Program-made: the position numbers and the translations under genes
Notes under the pieces: generated by a model
Databases searched by the model: none
Seen by the model: the letters and a program-made list of their open reading frames with translations, nothing else
Told to the model about the DNA's origin: nothing
From: a virus
Virus record (IMG/VR): IMGVR_UViG_3300031857_000055
Span: 42,542 to 106,541 of that record
Direction: 5' to 3' (one strand)
Length of the DNA: 64,000 bases
Shown: piece by piece, positions 52,098 to 60,500 of the stretch
Position numbering within the stretch: position 1 is the stretch's first letter
How the letters are laid out: each line of letters begins with the position of its first letter

Positions 52098-53789
52098 ATG
52101 GCCACTGACAACGAATCATTCAACCGCGACTTATATGACCTTCTTAAAGTTAGAGGGTATCAGCCTGTTCCACTAGACAGTAAGAATCAACGTGTTCCTG
52201 CAAGCCAGGCTGCGGACGTTATTCAGTTTACCTTTACTAAAGACGGTGAAGAATACGGTAAGGCTTGGGTGAGTATTGATGATGCTGCAAATATTATCGT
52301 CTATTACGATGAAGAACAGCAAGAAAGTCCAAGCAATGCTACACCTGGTGTAGAATACAATGATACTTGGACTGGGTTCTTAAAGCATTTAAAGAATTGG
52401 GCACAACGTAGACAATTAAGTTTTGAATTGTCAAACAAAGATCGCCTTGGCGACGATATGAGACAACGGGATTATTACAAGATGAAAGAACGAGTATCAG
52501 AAGGTTACTACCCAATGGGTAAGAAAGCGTCATATAATGATGCAGTTCCTAATGTAAAGATTGTTTTACAACACAACCGCGCACTTGAAGAAGGTGAACA
52601 GCGTTATCGTAACGTTGCTAAAATCTATCTTGAAAACGTTGATGGCGAAAGATTCCTTGCTCCAACTACCCGTCCTGGTATCGCTCGTGTATATGCTCGT
52701 CACATCGCAGAAGGTGGCGTACCCAATGATGACAGATGGAATCACATTAAATCAATCTGTGAAGATTATAATAAGATGGCTGGTTTCGTTCGTGCTACAC
52801 GCAACGGACAGTTCAACGAATCAGCAACTCAGATGGTTCAAGAAGGTGTAAACCACTATAACAATCTTCGTGAAACATTACACAAACTGACAGGTCATCG
52901 TGGATATCAAGCTTACTTTGAATCTTGGACTCCTTCACTTATGGAAGACGAGGGCGATGACAGCATTAACGAATTGTTCGTACAAGAAACCATGGATCCT
53001 CGCATTGAATCAGCAATGCCAATCCTATCAAGACTTAAAAAGCCAGTAACTGAAATGGAAGAAATTGATACTCTAGCAGAATGGGCAGACAGCGTTATCA
53101 ATGAGAAGCTGGAGCTTGACGAGGGCGATGTTGTCCCGTTCAAGAAGAAGCAAGATGATGATTTAGATGACGATGATGACGATAGCTGGATGCCATCAGA
53201 AGAAGACTTTGAGCAGGAAGAAAAACACCGCAATCGCAAACGCACCCCTGCAAATGATGTGAACGAAATGGATAAGAGTCCAGAAGCTAACCCATATAGT
53301 GGTCAAGGGCATCGCAAGGGTGATGACAATGCAAGTAGAGGTCCGGACAAGACTGCCAAGATGCTTGCTGCTAAAAAGGCTATGAAGGCTGCTAGAAAGA
53401 CTCTTGACAAAGCATTCAAGGGCGATGTTGAAGAAAACTTTATCGGAATGGCACCTCAAGCAGTAGCAGAAGAAGAAGTTGAGGAAAGCGGATTACAAGC
53501 ATATCTCGGTAAAAAGAAATATGGCGAAAAGGGCATGAAGGCACTTCAACAAGCAGGCCGCGATGGCGCAAGCAAAGAGAAGATGGCATCAATCCGTGCT
53601 AAACACGATAAACTTGATGAAGTACAAGTTGAAGAAGATTTAGACGCAAACCAAAAGCGTGCAGGTCAACTTGGTCCTACTGAAAAAGTAAAGAACAACA
53701 ATATCGGCAAGCTGGTTGGCGCCAATGAATCAACAGAGATTGATCCAGAATTAGCTCGTATCATGGAAATGGCACGCTTTAAAAGATAA
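52098..53789 (+). CDS. Large acidic late protein, unknown function
   Basis: 563 aa. The N-terminal half (FNRDLYDLLKVRGYQPVPLD, then VIQFTFTKDGEEYGKAWVSI) is a folded domain. Residues about 350-400 are very acidic (DDDLDDDDDDSWMPSEEDFE). The C-terminal third is Lys/Ala/Glu-rich and looks disordered (KTAKMLAAKKAMKAARKTLD). It lies between the terminase and gp32 behind a late promoter, so it is probably a virion, core or packaging protein. Not recognised as a T4 homologue. Confidence 0.6.
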   Translation: MATDNESFNRDLYDLLKVRGYQPVPLDSKNQRVPASQAADVIQFTFTKDGEEYGKAWVSIDDAANIIVYYDEEQQESPSNATPGVEYNDTWTGFLKHLKNWAQRRQLSFELSNKDRLGDDMRQRDYYKMKERVSEGYYPMGKKASYNDAVPNVKIVLQHNRALEEGEQRYRNVAKIYLENVDGERFLAPTTRPGIARVYARHIAEGGVPNDDRWNHIKSICEDYNKMAGFVRATRNGQFNESATQMVQEGVNHYNNLRETLHKLTGHRGYQAYFESWTPSLMEDEGDDSINELFVQETMDPRIESAMPILSRLKKPVTEMEEIDTLAEWADSVINEKLELDEGDVVPFKKKQDDDLDDDDDDSWMPSEEDFEQEEKHRNRKRTPANDVNEMDKSPEANPYSGQGHRKGDDNASRGPDKTAKMLAAKKAMKAARKTLDKAFKGDVEENFIGMAPQAVAEEEVEESGLQAYLGKKKYGEKGMKALQQAGRDGASKEKMASIRAKHDKLDEVQVEEDLDANQKRAGQLGPTEKVKNNNIGKLVGANESTEIDPELARIMEMARFKR

Positions 53790-53805
53790 CAACGGGGAAA
53801 GTACT

Positions 53806-54282
53806 ATGAGAAGACCAATGATGCCAAATAGAAATAATAGACCAAATTTATCAGCTCCTAGGGCAGCAGCAGCAACCGCAGCCATCAAGAATCTGATTCC
53901 TACAATTAAAAATATACCTCCTGTCACAGCAAATGACCGCGCTAAAATGGAGGTGGCCAAGGTAGCACTTGCAGCAGAAATACAGAAAACACAAGTAGCA
54001 GCAGCAAAAACTGCCCGTGACGGAACTGCTGCAACCCCTGTTCAACAGCTTGCAGCACAACAAACTAAGATCGGTTCGTCGGTTCCTGGCATTGCTAAAT
54101 TTCTTCCACCTGAAGCTCAACCAGCTAATGTAACATTTGCAGCAGCTATAGGGTCAATGCAAGATACTATTGCTCAACTAGACGTATTAATTGCTAATCC
54201 AGTCACTGGCGGCGTGATGAGCGACCCTGCTTTCATAGGAAGTGGCCAGCTTTCAATAAATAACAACATCAGTAGCGTTTAA
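53806..54282 (+). CDS. Ala/Pro-rich hypothetical protein
   Basis: 158 aa. It begins MRRPMMPNRNNRPNLSAPRA and continues Ala- and Ile-rich with helical stretches (KMEVAKVALAAEIQKTQVAA). Low-complexity, probably extended or coiled. A weak GGGGAAAG precedes the ATG. No function is evident; a small virion or scaffold component fits the position. Confidence 0.55.
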   Translation: MRRPMMPNRNNRPNLSAPRAAAATAAIKNLIPTIKNIPPVTANDRAKMEVAKVALAAEIQKTQVAAAKTARDGTAATPVQQLAAQQTKIGSSVPGIAKFLPPEAQPANVTFAAAIGSMQDTIAQLDVLIANPVTGGVMSDPAFIGSGQLSINNNISSV

Positions 54283-54289
54283 TACTATT

Positions 54290-54330
54290 TTGGGTGCATA
54301 ATGTAATATAATAATATATTATGCACCCAA
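54290..54330 (+). terminator. Terminator-like hairpin before gene 32
   Basis: TTGGGTGCATAAT (54290-54302) and ATTATGCACCCAA (54318-54330) are perfect 13-bp arms around an AT-rich loop. The downstream T-tract is weak (TTATATTG), so it may be a bidirectional or stabilising hairpin. Confidence 0.65.
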
Positions 54331-54451
54331 TTATATTGTAAATACATTACACATGAGTTATAACATAACTTGTGTGTAGTTGTCTCCGAACAACGAAACA
54401 TAAAAACACATTTAGGCACAACTTAGGCACATTTAAAAAGGAGAAAACAAA
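54331..54451 (+). promoter_or_regulatory. Promoter and structured leader of gene 32
   Basis: A TAAATA element (54339-54344) is followed by a leader of about 100 nt without an ORF of useful length. The leader has a small hairpin GTTG/CAAC (54379-54394), two direct repeats TTAGGCACA (54412-54420 and 54423-54431) and AAAAAGGAG before the ATG. T4 gp32 represses its own translation by binding its leader. The unstructured AT-rich stretch and the repeats here could serve the same purpose, which is inference. Confidence 0.5.
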
Positions 54452-55450
54452 ATGGCAAGTCTAGCAGAAATCCGGGCTCGTTTGGCAGCCCAAGAAAACA
54501 AGAATCAGAACTCTGGCGCTCGTACTCAGTCTGATAACGCAATTTATCCCCATTGGAATATTTCAGAAGGCGCAACTGCAACAGTGCGTTTCCTTCCTGA
54601 CGCTGACAATACTAACGACTTTTTCTGGGTCGAACGGCAGATCATTAAGCTTCCTTTCAATGGCATCAAGGGTCAGCCCGATGCTAAGCAGGTAATCGTT
54701 CAGGTTCCTTGCGTAGAAATGTATGGCGAAAACTGCCCCGTTCTCGCAGAAGTTCGTCCTTGGTACAAGGATGACAGTCTTAAGGACCTCGCTAACAAGT
54801 ATTGGAAGAAGCGTTCTTATCTTTATCAGGGCTTCGTTCGTGCAAACCCTCTCGGTGACGATCAGACCCCATCTAACCCCATCCGTCGCTTTGTAATCAG
54901 TCCGCAGATTCAGACTGTAATCAAGGCATCGTTGATGGATCCTGAGTTGGAAGAATTGCCAACTGACTTCGCTCGTGGTCTTGACTTCAATATCAAGAAG
55001 ACTTCAAAGGGTGGTTATGCTGACTACTCAACTTCTAACTGGGCCCGTAAGGAATCCCCGTTGACGGAAGCTGAATTGGCAGCTATCGAAGCGCATGGTC
55101 TTTTCAATCTTAAGGACTTCTTGCCCAAGAAGCCAAGCGAAGCAGAACTTCGTGTTATCAAGGAAATGTTCGAAGCATCCGTTGATGGTCGTGCATATGA
55201 TCCTGATAAGTGGGGCGCTTACTATCGTCCGTATGGACTTGAGGCCCCGGCTGGAGCAGCTCCGGCAGAAACAACGGTGACTGCTGAAACCAGCACAACC
55301 CAGAATGCTCCAGTCTCTAACAATGATGTTCCTTGGGACGAAGATGCAGCGCCGGCAGCAAATGATCCGGTAGTTGTTCCTAAGTCGGACACATCAAGCG
55401 ACAAGGCTCAGGACATTCTTGCAATGATCCGCGCCCGTCAATCCAAGTAA
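54452..55450 (+). CDS. 32: Single-stranded DNA-binding protein gp32
   Basis: 332 aa. MASLAEIRARLAAQ is the N-terminal cooperativity region. The OB-fold core has TVRFLPDADNTNDFFWVERQ, VPCVEMYGENCPVLAEVRPWY and KRSYLYQGFV, as in T4 gp32. An acidic tail (DVPWDEDAAPAAND) is followed by an extra short helix, DKAQDILAMIRARQSK. The T4 zinc-ligand cysteines are only partly visible. It coats ssDNA in replication and recombination. Codon bias is strong, suggesting high expression. Confidence 0.93.
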   Translation: MASLAEIRARLAAQENKNQNSGARTQSDNAIYPHWNISEGATATVRFLPDADNTNDFFWVERQIIKLPFNGIKGQPDAKQVIVQVPCVEMYGENCPVLAEVRPWYKDDSLKDLANKYWKKRSYLYQGFVRANPLGDDQTPSNPIRRFVISPQIQTVIKASLMDPELEELPTDFARGLDFNIKKTSKGGYADYSTSNWARKESPLTEAELAAIEAHGLFNLKDFLPKKPSEAELRVIKEMFEASVDGRAYDPDKWGAYYRPYGLEAPAGAAPAETTVTAETSTTQNAPVSNNDVPWDEDAAPAANDPVVVPKSDTSSDKAQDILAMIRARQSK

Positions 55451-55459
55451 TACTTGGCA

Positions 55460-55485
55460 GGGGAGACCTAGTGTCTCCCCATTTT
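55460..55485 (+). terminator. Rho-independent terminator after gene 32
   Basis: GGGGAGAC (55460-55467) and GTCTCCCC (55473-55480) form an 8-bp stem with a 5-nt loop, followed by ATTTT. Confidence 0.8.
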
Positions 55486-55499
55486 GACAGGAGGTTTAT

Positions 55500-55730
55500 A
55501 TGACATTACCAGATGAAAGATATAGAGCCTTGAAGCAAAGTAGAAAGCTTTTAGAAGAACTTTGCGATCCTGGCAAAACACCTAGAGTACCTAGTATTAT
55601 TCGTGATCGTGCAAGAACGATTCTACGTCATTATCCTATGGATATGCACTTAGATGGTTTAGCAGAAAATAGTCCCGAACTACTTGAAAAAACCTCACCA
55701 GGTGATAAGTTAAAACAAATTGTAAGATAA
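55500..55730 (+). CDS. Small BPSL0761-like protein
   Basis: 76 aa. MTLPDERYRALKQSRKLLEEL, then LCDPGKTPRVP and RARTILRHYP, match a small proteobacterial family sometimes labelled BPSL0761-like. Its function is unknown. AGGAGG lies eight bases before the ATG. Bacterial chromosomal homologues make host capture or long-standing exchange likely. It lies between gp32 and UvsX. Confidence 0.7.
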   Translation: MTLPDERYRALKQSRKLLEELCDPGKTPRVPSIIRDRARTILRHYPMDMHLDGLAENSPELLEKTSPGDKLKQIVR

Positions 55731-55741
55731 CAGGAGAAAAC

Positions 55742-56809
55742 ATGGCAAAGCCATTTGATATTAGTAAGTTCCGCAAGGACATTACTAAGGCTATTGACGG
55801 CCTTAGTATCGGATTTAATGACCCTACTGATTGGGTCAGCACAGGTAATTATGCACTCAATTATAGAATTAGTGGAGATTTTAATAAGGGCATTCCTCTT
55901 GGTAAAGTTACTGTCTTTGCTGGAGAGTCCGGCTCGGGTAAGAGCTACATCTGTTCGGGCAACCTTGTTCGTCATGCCCAAGAGCAGGGTATCTACGTTG
56001 TATTGATTGACAGCGAAAACGCACTTGATGAAGCTTGGCTTCACGCTCTTGGCGTAGACACTGCTGAGGATAAGCTCCTCAAGTTGAACATGGCAATGAT
56101 TGATGACGTTGCGAAAACTATCAGTGAATTCATGAAGGGCTACAAAACCTTGAATGAAGAAGACAAACCTAAGGTGCTGTTCGTCATTGACTCGCTCGGC
56201 ATGTTGCTCACTCCTACTGATGTTAATCAGTTTGAAGCAGGTGATATGAAGGGTGACATGGGTCGTAAGCCTAAGGCACTTACTGCACTTGTTCGTAACT
56301 GCGTTAATATGTTTGGTTCGAACAACGTAGGTCTTGTAGCAACTAACCACACTTATGCATCGCAGGATATGTTTGACCCTGACGATAAGATTTCAGGTGG
56401 TCAGGGCTTCATCTATGCTTCGTCAATCGTTGTAGCTATGCGTAAGCTTAAGCTTAAGGAAGACGAATCAGGCAACAAGGTCAGTGACGTTCGCGGCATT
56501 CGCAGTGCTTGTAAGGTCATGAAGACTCGTTACGCAAAGCCGTTCGAATCTGTTCAGATTAAGATTCCATATGAAACTGGTATGAACCCTTACTCAGGTA
56601 TGCTTGATATGGCAGAATCAATGGGTATGGTATCTAAGGAAGGCAACAGCCTTGTCTATACTAAGCTTGATGGTTCTATCATTAAGAAGTTCCGTAAGGC
56701 TTGGGAAGCAAATGACGATGGTTGTTTGGACACAATCATGGCTGAGTTTGAAGCAAAGTCTGCAAGCAAGAACGCTTCCTTGATAGAAGAAGAGGAAGGT
56801 GCAGAATGA
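55742..56809 (+). CDS. uvsX: UvsX recombinase (RecA-like)
   Basis: 355 aa. Walker A GESGSGKSY is at about 61-69, and VLFVIDSLGMLLTP is Walker B. GLVATNHTYASQDMFDP and the GGQGFIYASSIVV L2-side segment follow RecA/UvsX order. It forms filaments on ssDNA for strand exchange and recombination-dependent replication, with gp32 and the UvsY-like protein encoded nearby. CAGGAG precedes the ATG and the next gene overlaps the stop. Confidence 0.95.
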   Translation: MAKPFDISKFRKDITKAIDGLSIGFNDPTDWVSTGNYALNYRISGDFNKGIPLGKVTVFAGESGSGKSYICSGNLVRHAQEQGIYVVLIDSENALDEAWLHALGVDTAEDKLLKLNMAMIDDVAKTISEFMKGYKTLNEEDKPKVLFVIDSLGMLLTPTDVNQFEAGDMKGDMGRKPKALTALVRNCVNMFGSNNVGLVATNHTYASQDMFDPDDKISGGQGFIYASSIVVAMRKLKLKEDESGNKVSDVRGIRSACKVMKTRYAKPFESVQIKIPYETGMNPYSGMLDMAESMGMVSKEGNSLVYTKLDGSIIKKFRKAWEANDDGCLDTIMAEFEAKSASKNASLIEEEEGAE

Positions 56810-57087
56810 GCATTGGATTAATCGGTGAAGTTTGGAAGCTTCTAAGGTCAAGTATCGAGGCTGGCGACGTTGATGGCGCTGCTGAAACACTGGTTAATTA
56901 TCTCGTAGAAGAAGATTATTCAGCACACGAAATCAAGAACACTTTCCGAGGTGACAAGGATATCAAGGATGCCCTTGATTTTTACTTAGAAACTCCAGAA
57001 GATGGTTTGATACACGAGTACGAAGATGATCTTGACGAAGAAGATTATTACGACTATTACGATGATGAAGAAGACGACCAGTACTAA
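56806..57087 (+). CDS. Small protein with very acidic tail
   Basis: 93 aa, ATGA-coupled to uvsX. A helical N-terminal domain (GEVWKLLRSSIEAGDVDGAA) leads into a tail made almost only of Asp, Glu and Tyr (DDLDEEDYYDYYDDEEDDQY). Acidic tails in such proteins often compete with DNA for binding partners. Its place between uvsX and the uvsY-like gene suggests a recombination accessory role, by context only. Confidence 0.6.
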   Translation: MSIGLIGEVWKLLRSSIEAGDVDGAAETLVNYLVEEDYSAHEIKNTFRGDKDIKDALDFYLETPEDGLIHEYEDDLDEEDYYDYYDDEEDDQY

Positions 57088-57545
57088 TGACTTGGTATGG
57101 CAAAATCACTCAGGATTTGAGTCACATTCCTGACTTCATTACTCATTACGAGAATGAATTGATTTCCGCAAAGAATGACGTTAAGGTGTACGGCAATGTT
57201 GAAAAGAACATTGCCGCACTACCCGGTGTCACGGAGTATCGCTTTAATCAACTACAAGAGATTGAAGCGGTACTCAATTTCCTCAATATTCAATTGAGAA
57301 AACTCAAAAGAAAATATTTCAAGAAGTACCTAGAAAACTATAACAGACAACTTACTCCTCGTGATGCTGAAAAGTATGCAGAGGGTGAAGATGATGTTAT
57401 TGATTTTGAAGTACTAATCAACGAAGTTGCTCTACTACGTAACAAATGGTTGGGTATACTTAAAGGAATTGACGCAAAGCAATGGCAGCTTGGTCATATT
57501 GTGCGTCTAAGAACAGCCGGCATGGAAGACGTTACTATTGGGTAA
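57087..57545 (+). CDS. uvsY: UvsY-like recombination mediator
   Basis: 152 aa against 137 in T4. A Lys/Arg-rich helical middle (LNIQLRKLKRKYFKKYLENY) and a C-terminal block (VALLRNKWLGILKGIDAKQW, then QLGHIVRLRTAGMED) resemble the UvsY tail, where the last helices drive hexamer formation. The gene lies directly after uvsX and its small partner. It would load UvsX onto gp32-coated DNA. The assignment combines weak sequence similarity with strong context. Confidence 0.65.
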   Translation: MTWYGKITQDLSHIPDFITHYENELISAKNDVKVYGNVEKNIAALPGVTEYRFNQLQEIEAVLNFLNIQLRKLKRKYFKKYLENYNRQLTPRDAEKYAEGEDDVIDFEVLINEVALLRNKWLGILKGIDAKQWQLGHIVRLRTAGMEDVTIG

Positions 57546-57602
57546 CCTGTCTATTGCTATTTTTTAACAATTCGTATAGTGTGAAATAGTAAGGAGAACA
57601 CT

Positions 57603-58319
57603 ATGAGAAATATGACAGCAATTGCGTGGGAAGATTTAGTTGATAATTCGGAACCCAAAGATATCGAAGTATGTTATAATTTTACGACAGACCCTTTGCT
57701 AATCAGTTGCACTCTTTATCGTTTGATAAAGGAGTCACGAGAAAGCGATTCCATATCATATCTTAATTGGTCTCTAAACGAACACGCTAATCAGATTGTA
57801 AATAAAATTACCGATCAGGATCGTGTATTTGCGGAATCAGTCAAGTCATATTACATGTCTAAGCTGCTTATGGCTAAGTTGCGCGGCGATGACTTCACTA
57901 AGTTTAAAACTGATTTGATGCAGTATCTACACAATTCTCCTAATACTCTCACTTCACGTTTTGTTGGTATGGTCTACAAGCTGCCTTACTTCTACGAATA
58001 TGATATGCAGTTGATTGAAATATTTGGCGGAGAACATAAAGACCTCGGTCCTGCTAGACAGCGTGATAGAGAAGACATTACGTTGACCTTTATCGCTAAA
58101 GCTGATAATGGGCAGAAGCGTTCTCGTCATTATGAATACTGGTTCAAGGATGACTCCGACACTCGCATTCTACTTGAAGTAGAAAAGCATAACCCTGTCA
58201 GAAATCTTTGGGAACATAGTATTCAGTCTGGCAAGTTGAATGTCAGTACTTTTCTTGAAAAGAAGCGCAGAGACAATCTAGAATTTTACGTTGCTAAGGC
58301 GTGGACAATCAATATCTGA
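57603..58319 (+). CDS. Hypothetical protein
   Basis: 238 aa. AAGGAG lies seven bases before the ATG, and a weak TATAGT (57575-57580) may belong to a promoter. The sequence is rich in Tyr, Asp and Lys (RFVGMVYKLPYFYEYDMQLI, then RHYEYWFKDDSDTRILLEVE). The C-terminal half looks like a beta-rich domain. Not recognised. Confidence 0.65.
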   Translation: MRNMTAIAWEDLVDNSEPKDIEVCYNFTTDPLLISCTLYRLIKESRESDSISYLNWSLNEHANQIVNKITDQDRVFAESVKSYYMSKLLMAKLRGDDFTKFKTDLMQYLHNSPNTLTSRFVGMVYKLPYFYEYDMQLIEIFGGEHKDLGPARQRDREDITLTFIAKADNGQKRSRHYEYWFKDDSDTRILLEVEKHNPVRNLWEHSIQSGKLNVSTFLEKKRRDNLEFYVAKAWTINI

Positions 58320-58337
58320 AAATTGAGAGGAACTATA

Positions 58338-58520
58338 ATGAAGGGCGATAAACTAAAACTGCATATCGCAGAACTAAAGCATAAGCATCATCATTTAGAA
58401 TTGGAAATTAATCAGCTTGTTTACATTCACGCTGATGATTTAAAAATCCAAGAGTTAAAAAAGCGTAAACTTAAATTAAAGGAAGAGATACTTAATTATG
58501 AACAGCAATTGGGACAGTGA
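58338..58520 (+). CDS. YdcH/DUF465-like small helical protein
   Basis: 60 aa from ATG 58338, which has GAGAGG upstream. HHHLELEINQL, a short loop, then DDLKIQELKKRKLKLKEEI form the two-helix hairpin characteristic of the YdcH family, which is common in proteobacteria and of unknown function. It overlaps the following membrane-protein gene by 23 nt. Confidence 0.7.
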   Translation: MKGDKLKLHIAELKHKHHHLELEINQLVYIHADDLKIQELKKRKLKLKEEILNYEQQLGQ

Positions 58521-58773
58521 ACAATTTAAATTGTTCGTTTCTAAGTTTTTAACAGCGTTAGGCGAAACAGCAAACAGATGGTCAGGCGGAATCTTTCTAC
58601 TGGTTAAGACCATTCTTGCTCTATTCAGTCTGATTGCAACAGTAGCGGTCGTCATTGTTTCCGCACAATGGTTCATCGCATCGTTTGGCATTGTAGTTTC
58701 AGTTTTGGTATTGGTAGTATCGTCGTTTGCACTAACTGCGATTTCATCAATTTCCAAAGATAAACCACAATAA
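58498..58773 (+). CDS. Small membrane protein with two hydrophobic segments
   Basis: 91 aa. After an N-terminal amphipathic stretch (FKLFVSKFLTALGETANRWS) two long hydrophobic runs (GIFLLVKTILALFSLIATVA and FGIVVSVLVLVVSSFALTA) suggest two membrane passes with a short basic tail. It could act on the host membrane (a holin-like or superinfection role), but no specific motif supports this. Confidence 0.6.
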   Translation: MNSNWDSEQFKLFVSKFLTALGETANRWSGGIFLLVKTILALFSLIATVAVVIVSAQWFIASFGIVVSVLVLVVSSFALTAISSISKDKPQ

Positions 58774-58777
58774 ACGG

Positions 58778-58806
58778 TTGACATAGCTCCTACGATTTGC
58801 TATTGT
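58778..58806 (+). promoter_or_regulatory. Sigma70-like promoter of the HD gene
   Basis: GGTTGACA (TTGACA 58778-58783), a 17-nt spacer and TATTGT (58801-58806). The leader of about 21 nt carries AAAGGAG. Confidence 0.72.
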
Positions 58807-58833
58807 TAATTATAGACAGAGAAAGGAGCATGT

Positions 58834-59280
58834 ATGAAAAAAGGTGAACTACTCGGCAAAGTCCTAGTTCTCGCTACGAATGCTCACGCAGGTCAGTTTG
58901 ACAGGGGCGGTAACCCCTACATTCTGCATCCGCTTAAGGTCATGCATTATCTCAAGACCGACGATGAAGAACTACAGTGTATGGCGCTGCTTCACGATGT
59001 TGTTGAAGATACCAAAACTACTTGGAAAGACCTTGAAGCAATCGGTTGCACTGAACGTGTGATCAATGGTGTTAAGGCGCTTACTAAGCAGCCCGGTCAG
59101 ACCTACGATGAATACAAGGAAGTAGTCTTTGCCAACGAGGACGCAATGCGTGTTAAGCTTTGTGATCTTCGTCACAATACAGATATCCGTCGTCTCAAAG
59201 GCGTCACACAGAAGGACATTGAACGTATGGCAAAGTACAATCAGTTCTTTCTTGAAATTCAGGCTCGCTTGAACGGATAA
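58834..59280 (+). CDS. HD-domain (p)ppGpp hydrolase-like protein (MESH1/SpoT type)
   Basis: 148 aa. ATNAHAGQFDRGGNPYILHP carries H18 and the substrate-binding Arg/Lys region. LLHDVVEDT gives the HD pair 54-55 plus E58-D59, and VKLCDLRHNTD contributes D111 and N115. This is the exact order of the SpoT hydrolase domain as found alone in MESH1-type enzymes. It probably removes the alarmone (p)ppGpp, keeping host transcription and translation active in infection. Promoter and codon bias suggest strong early expression. Confidence 0.85.
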   Translation: MKKGELLGKVLVLATNAHAGQFDRGGNPYILHPLKVMHYLKTDDEELQCMALLHDVVEDTKTTWKDLEAIGCTERVINGVKALTKQPGQTYDEYKEVVFANEDAMRVKLCDLRHNTDIRRLKGVTQKDIERMAKYNQFFLEIQARLNG

Positions 59281-59286
59281 AAAATT

Positions 59287-59321
59287 GCACCCGAGGTCAT
59301 TTTTTGGTTGACTTCGGGTGC
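59287..59321 (+). terminator. Terminator-like hairpin whose right arm is the next -35 box
   Basis: GCACCCGAGGTCA (59287-59299) pairs with TGACTTCGGGTGC (59309-59321) over 13 bp (one G-U pair), with a T-rich loop and CCATTTT after it. The right arm contains most of the TTGACT of the promoter for the AAA+ gene. Confidence 0.7.
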
Positions 59322-59336
59322 CCATTTTGCTATAAC
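59308..59336 (+). promoter_or_regulatory. Sigma70-like promoter nested in a hairpin
   Basis: GGTTGACT (TTGACT 59308-59313), a 17-nt spacer and TATAAC (59331-59336). A leader of about 25 nt with AGAGGAA precedes ATG 59368. Confidence 0.75.
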
Positions 59337-59367
59337 TAATATATAACGTCAACACAGAGGAATTCAT

Positions 59368-60372
59368 ATGTCTCGCATTCTCATTAAGAACGGTGAATAT
59401 CGCAACAACCCGGTCATCGACAGCCAGTTTACTCTTGTCAAGGGTTTTCAGACTGGTAAGAAGGGTACTTTCGTGACTGTCAAGAATGACGGTGCGTTTC
59501 CTGTAAACATTGACGAAGTTCGCATCAAGATTGCTGATACAAGTGATGTTGAATTTCTTGATGGTGATGCTACTCCGACTGATACGGTTACTGAAACTGA
59601 TGAAGAAGCGATGGATCGTATTGCTTCTCGTTTTCAGATCCTTGACGAAATGAGCGCCGCTTGTATCAACAGCGACATTCGTGCGATGATTGTTTCGGGT
59701 CCTCCGGGCGTTGGTAAGTCGTTTGGTGTTGAACAGCAGCTTGAGAAGGCTTCGATGTTTGACAAGATTGCAGGCAAGAAGCTTCGTTACGAAGTTGTCA
59801 AGGGTGCTATGACTGCACTAGGTCTGTATGCCCAGCTGTATCGCTACAGCGACAAGAAGAACGTCCTCGTGTTTGACGATTGCGATAGCGTGTTCGGTGA
59901 CGAACTTGCTCTGAACATTCTCAAGGCTGCTCTCGACAGTGGTAAGCGTCGGCGCATTTGCTGGAACTCGGACTCACGCCTTCTGCGTGACGAGGGTATT
60001 CCTAACTCGTTCAACTTCAATGGTTCTGCTATTTTTATCACGAACCTCAAGTTTGAAAACGTTCGCAGCAAGAAGTTGCAGGATCACCTTGAAGCCCTTG
60101 AAAGTCGTTGTCACTTCATTGACTTGACGATTGACACCCAGCGTGACAAGATGCTTCGCATTCGTCAGGTTGACCGTGATGCCGAAGGTGGCTTGTTCGC
60201 TGACTACAATTTTCAGAATGGTGAAGGTGCCGAAGTGCTTGACTTTATGCAGACCAATCAGAAGAAGCTGCGTGAAATGTCAATTCGTATGGCTCTCAAG
60301 CTTGCCGATCTTATCAAGATTTCCCCGCGCAACTGGAAGGCACTTGCTGAAAGCACTTGCATGAAGCGGTGA
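59368..60372 (+). CDS. AAA+ family ATPase
   Basis: 334 aa. An N-terminal beta-rich domain of about 90 residues precedes Walker A GPPGVGKS at 111-118. Walker B is VLVFDDCDSVF, followed by a sensor-like segment with AIFITNLKFENV and an arginine-containing end region (LEALESRCHFIDL). The ATPase core fits clamp-loader or MoxR-like AAA+ proteins, but the partner is unknown. Its strong codon bias resembles that of the MoxR-VWA pair, suggesting high expression. Confidence 0.8.
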   Translation: MSRILIKNGEYRNNPVIDSQFTLVKGFQTGKKGTFVTVKNDGAFPVNIDEVRIKIADTSDVEFLDGDATPTDTVTETDEEAMDRIASRFQILDEMSAACINSDIRAMIVSGPPGVGKSFGVEQQLEKASMFDKIAGKKLRYEVVKGAMTALGLYAQLYRYSDKKNVLVFDDCDSVFGDELALNILKAALDSGKRRRICWNSDSRLLRDEGIPNSFNFNGSAIFITNLKFENVRSKKLQDHLEALESRCHFIDLTIDTQRDKMLRIRQVDRDAEGGLFADYNFQNGEGAEVLDFMQTNQKKLREMSIRMALKLADLIKISPRNWKALAESTCMKR

Positions 60373-60500
60373 TAAAGAAACTAACTCGCATCCCGCTTGA
60401 TACTAACAACCGCATGCTTCGTATTGGATTTGGGAAGCATGACGGTCGTTGGTTCGCTAGAGTTGATCTATGGTTCTTTGGTGTAAGGATTTCACAATGA
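60369..60500 (+). CDS. Small basic hypothetical protein
   Basis: 43 aa from a GTG overlapping the AAA+ gene stop (GTGA). The core MLRIGFGKHDGRWFARVDLW followed by FFGVRIS is a recognisable short beta-hairpin protein pattern common in phage genomes. The next gene overlaps its stop (ATGA). Function is unknown. Confidence 0.6.
   Translation: MIKKLTRIPLDTNNRMLRIGFGKHDGRWFARVDLWFFGVRISQ

Noticed and set aside
55631-56350. Minus-strand open frame opposite uvsX
   Set aside because: Lies across the end of the 55500 gene and most of the first half of uvsX; no motif or start signal.
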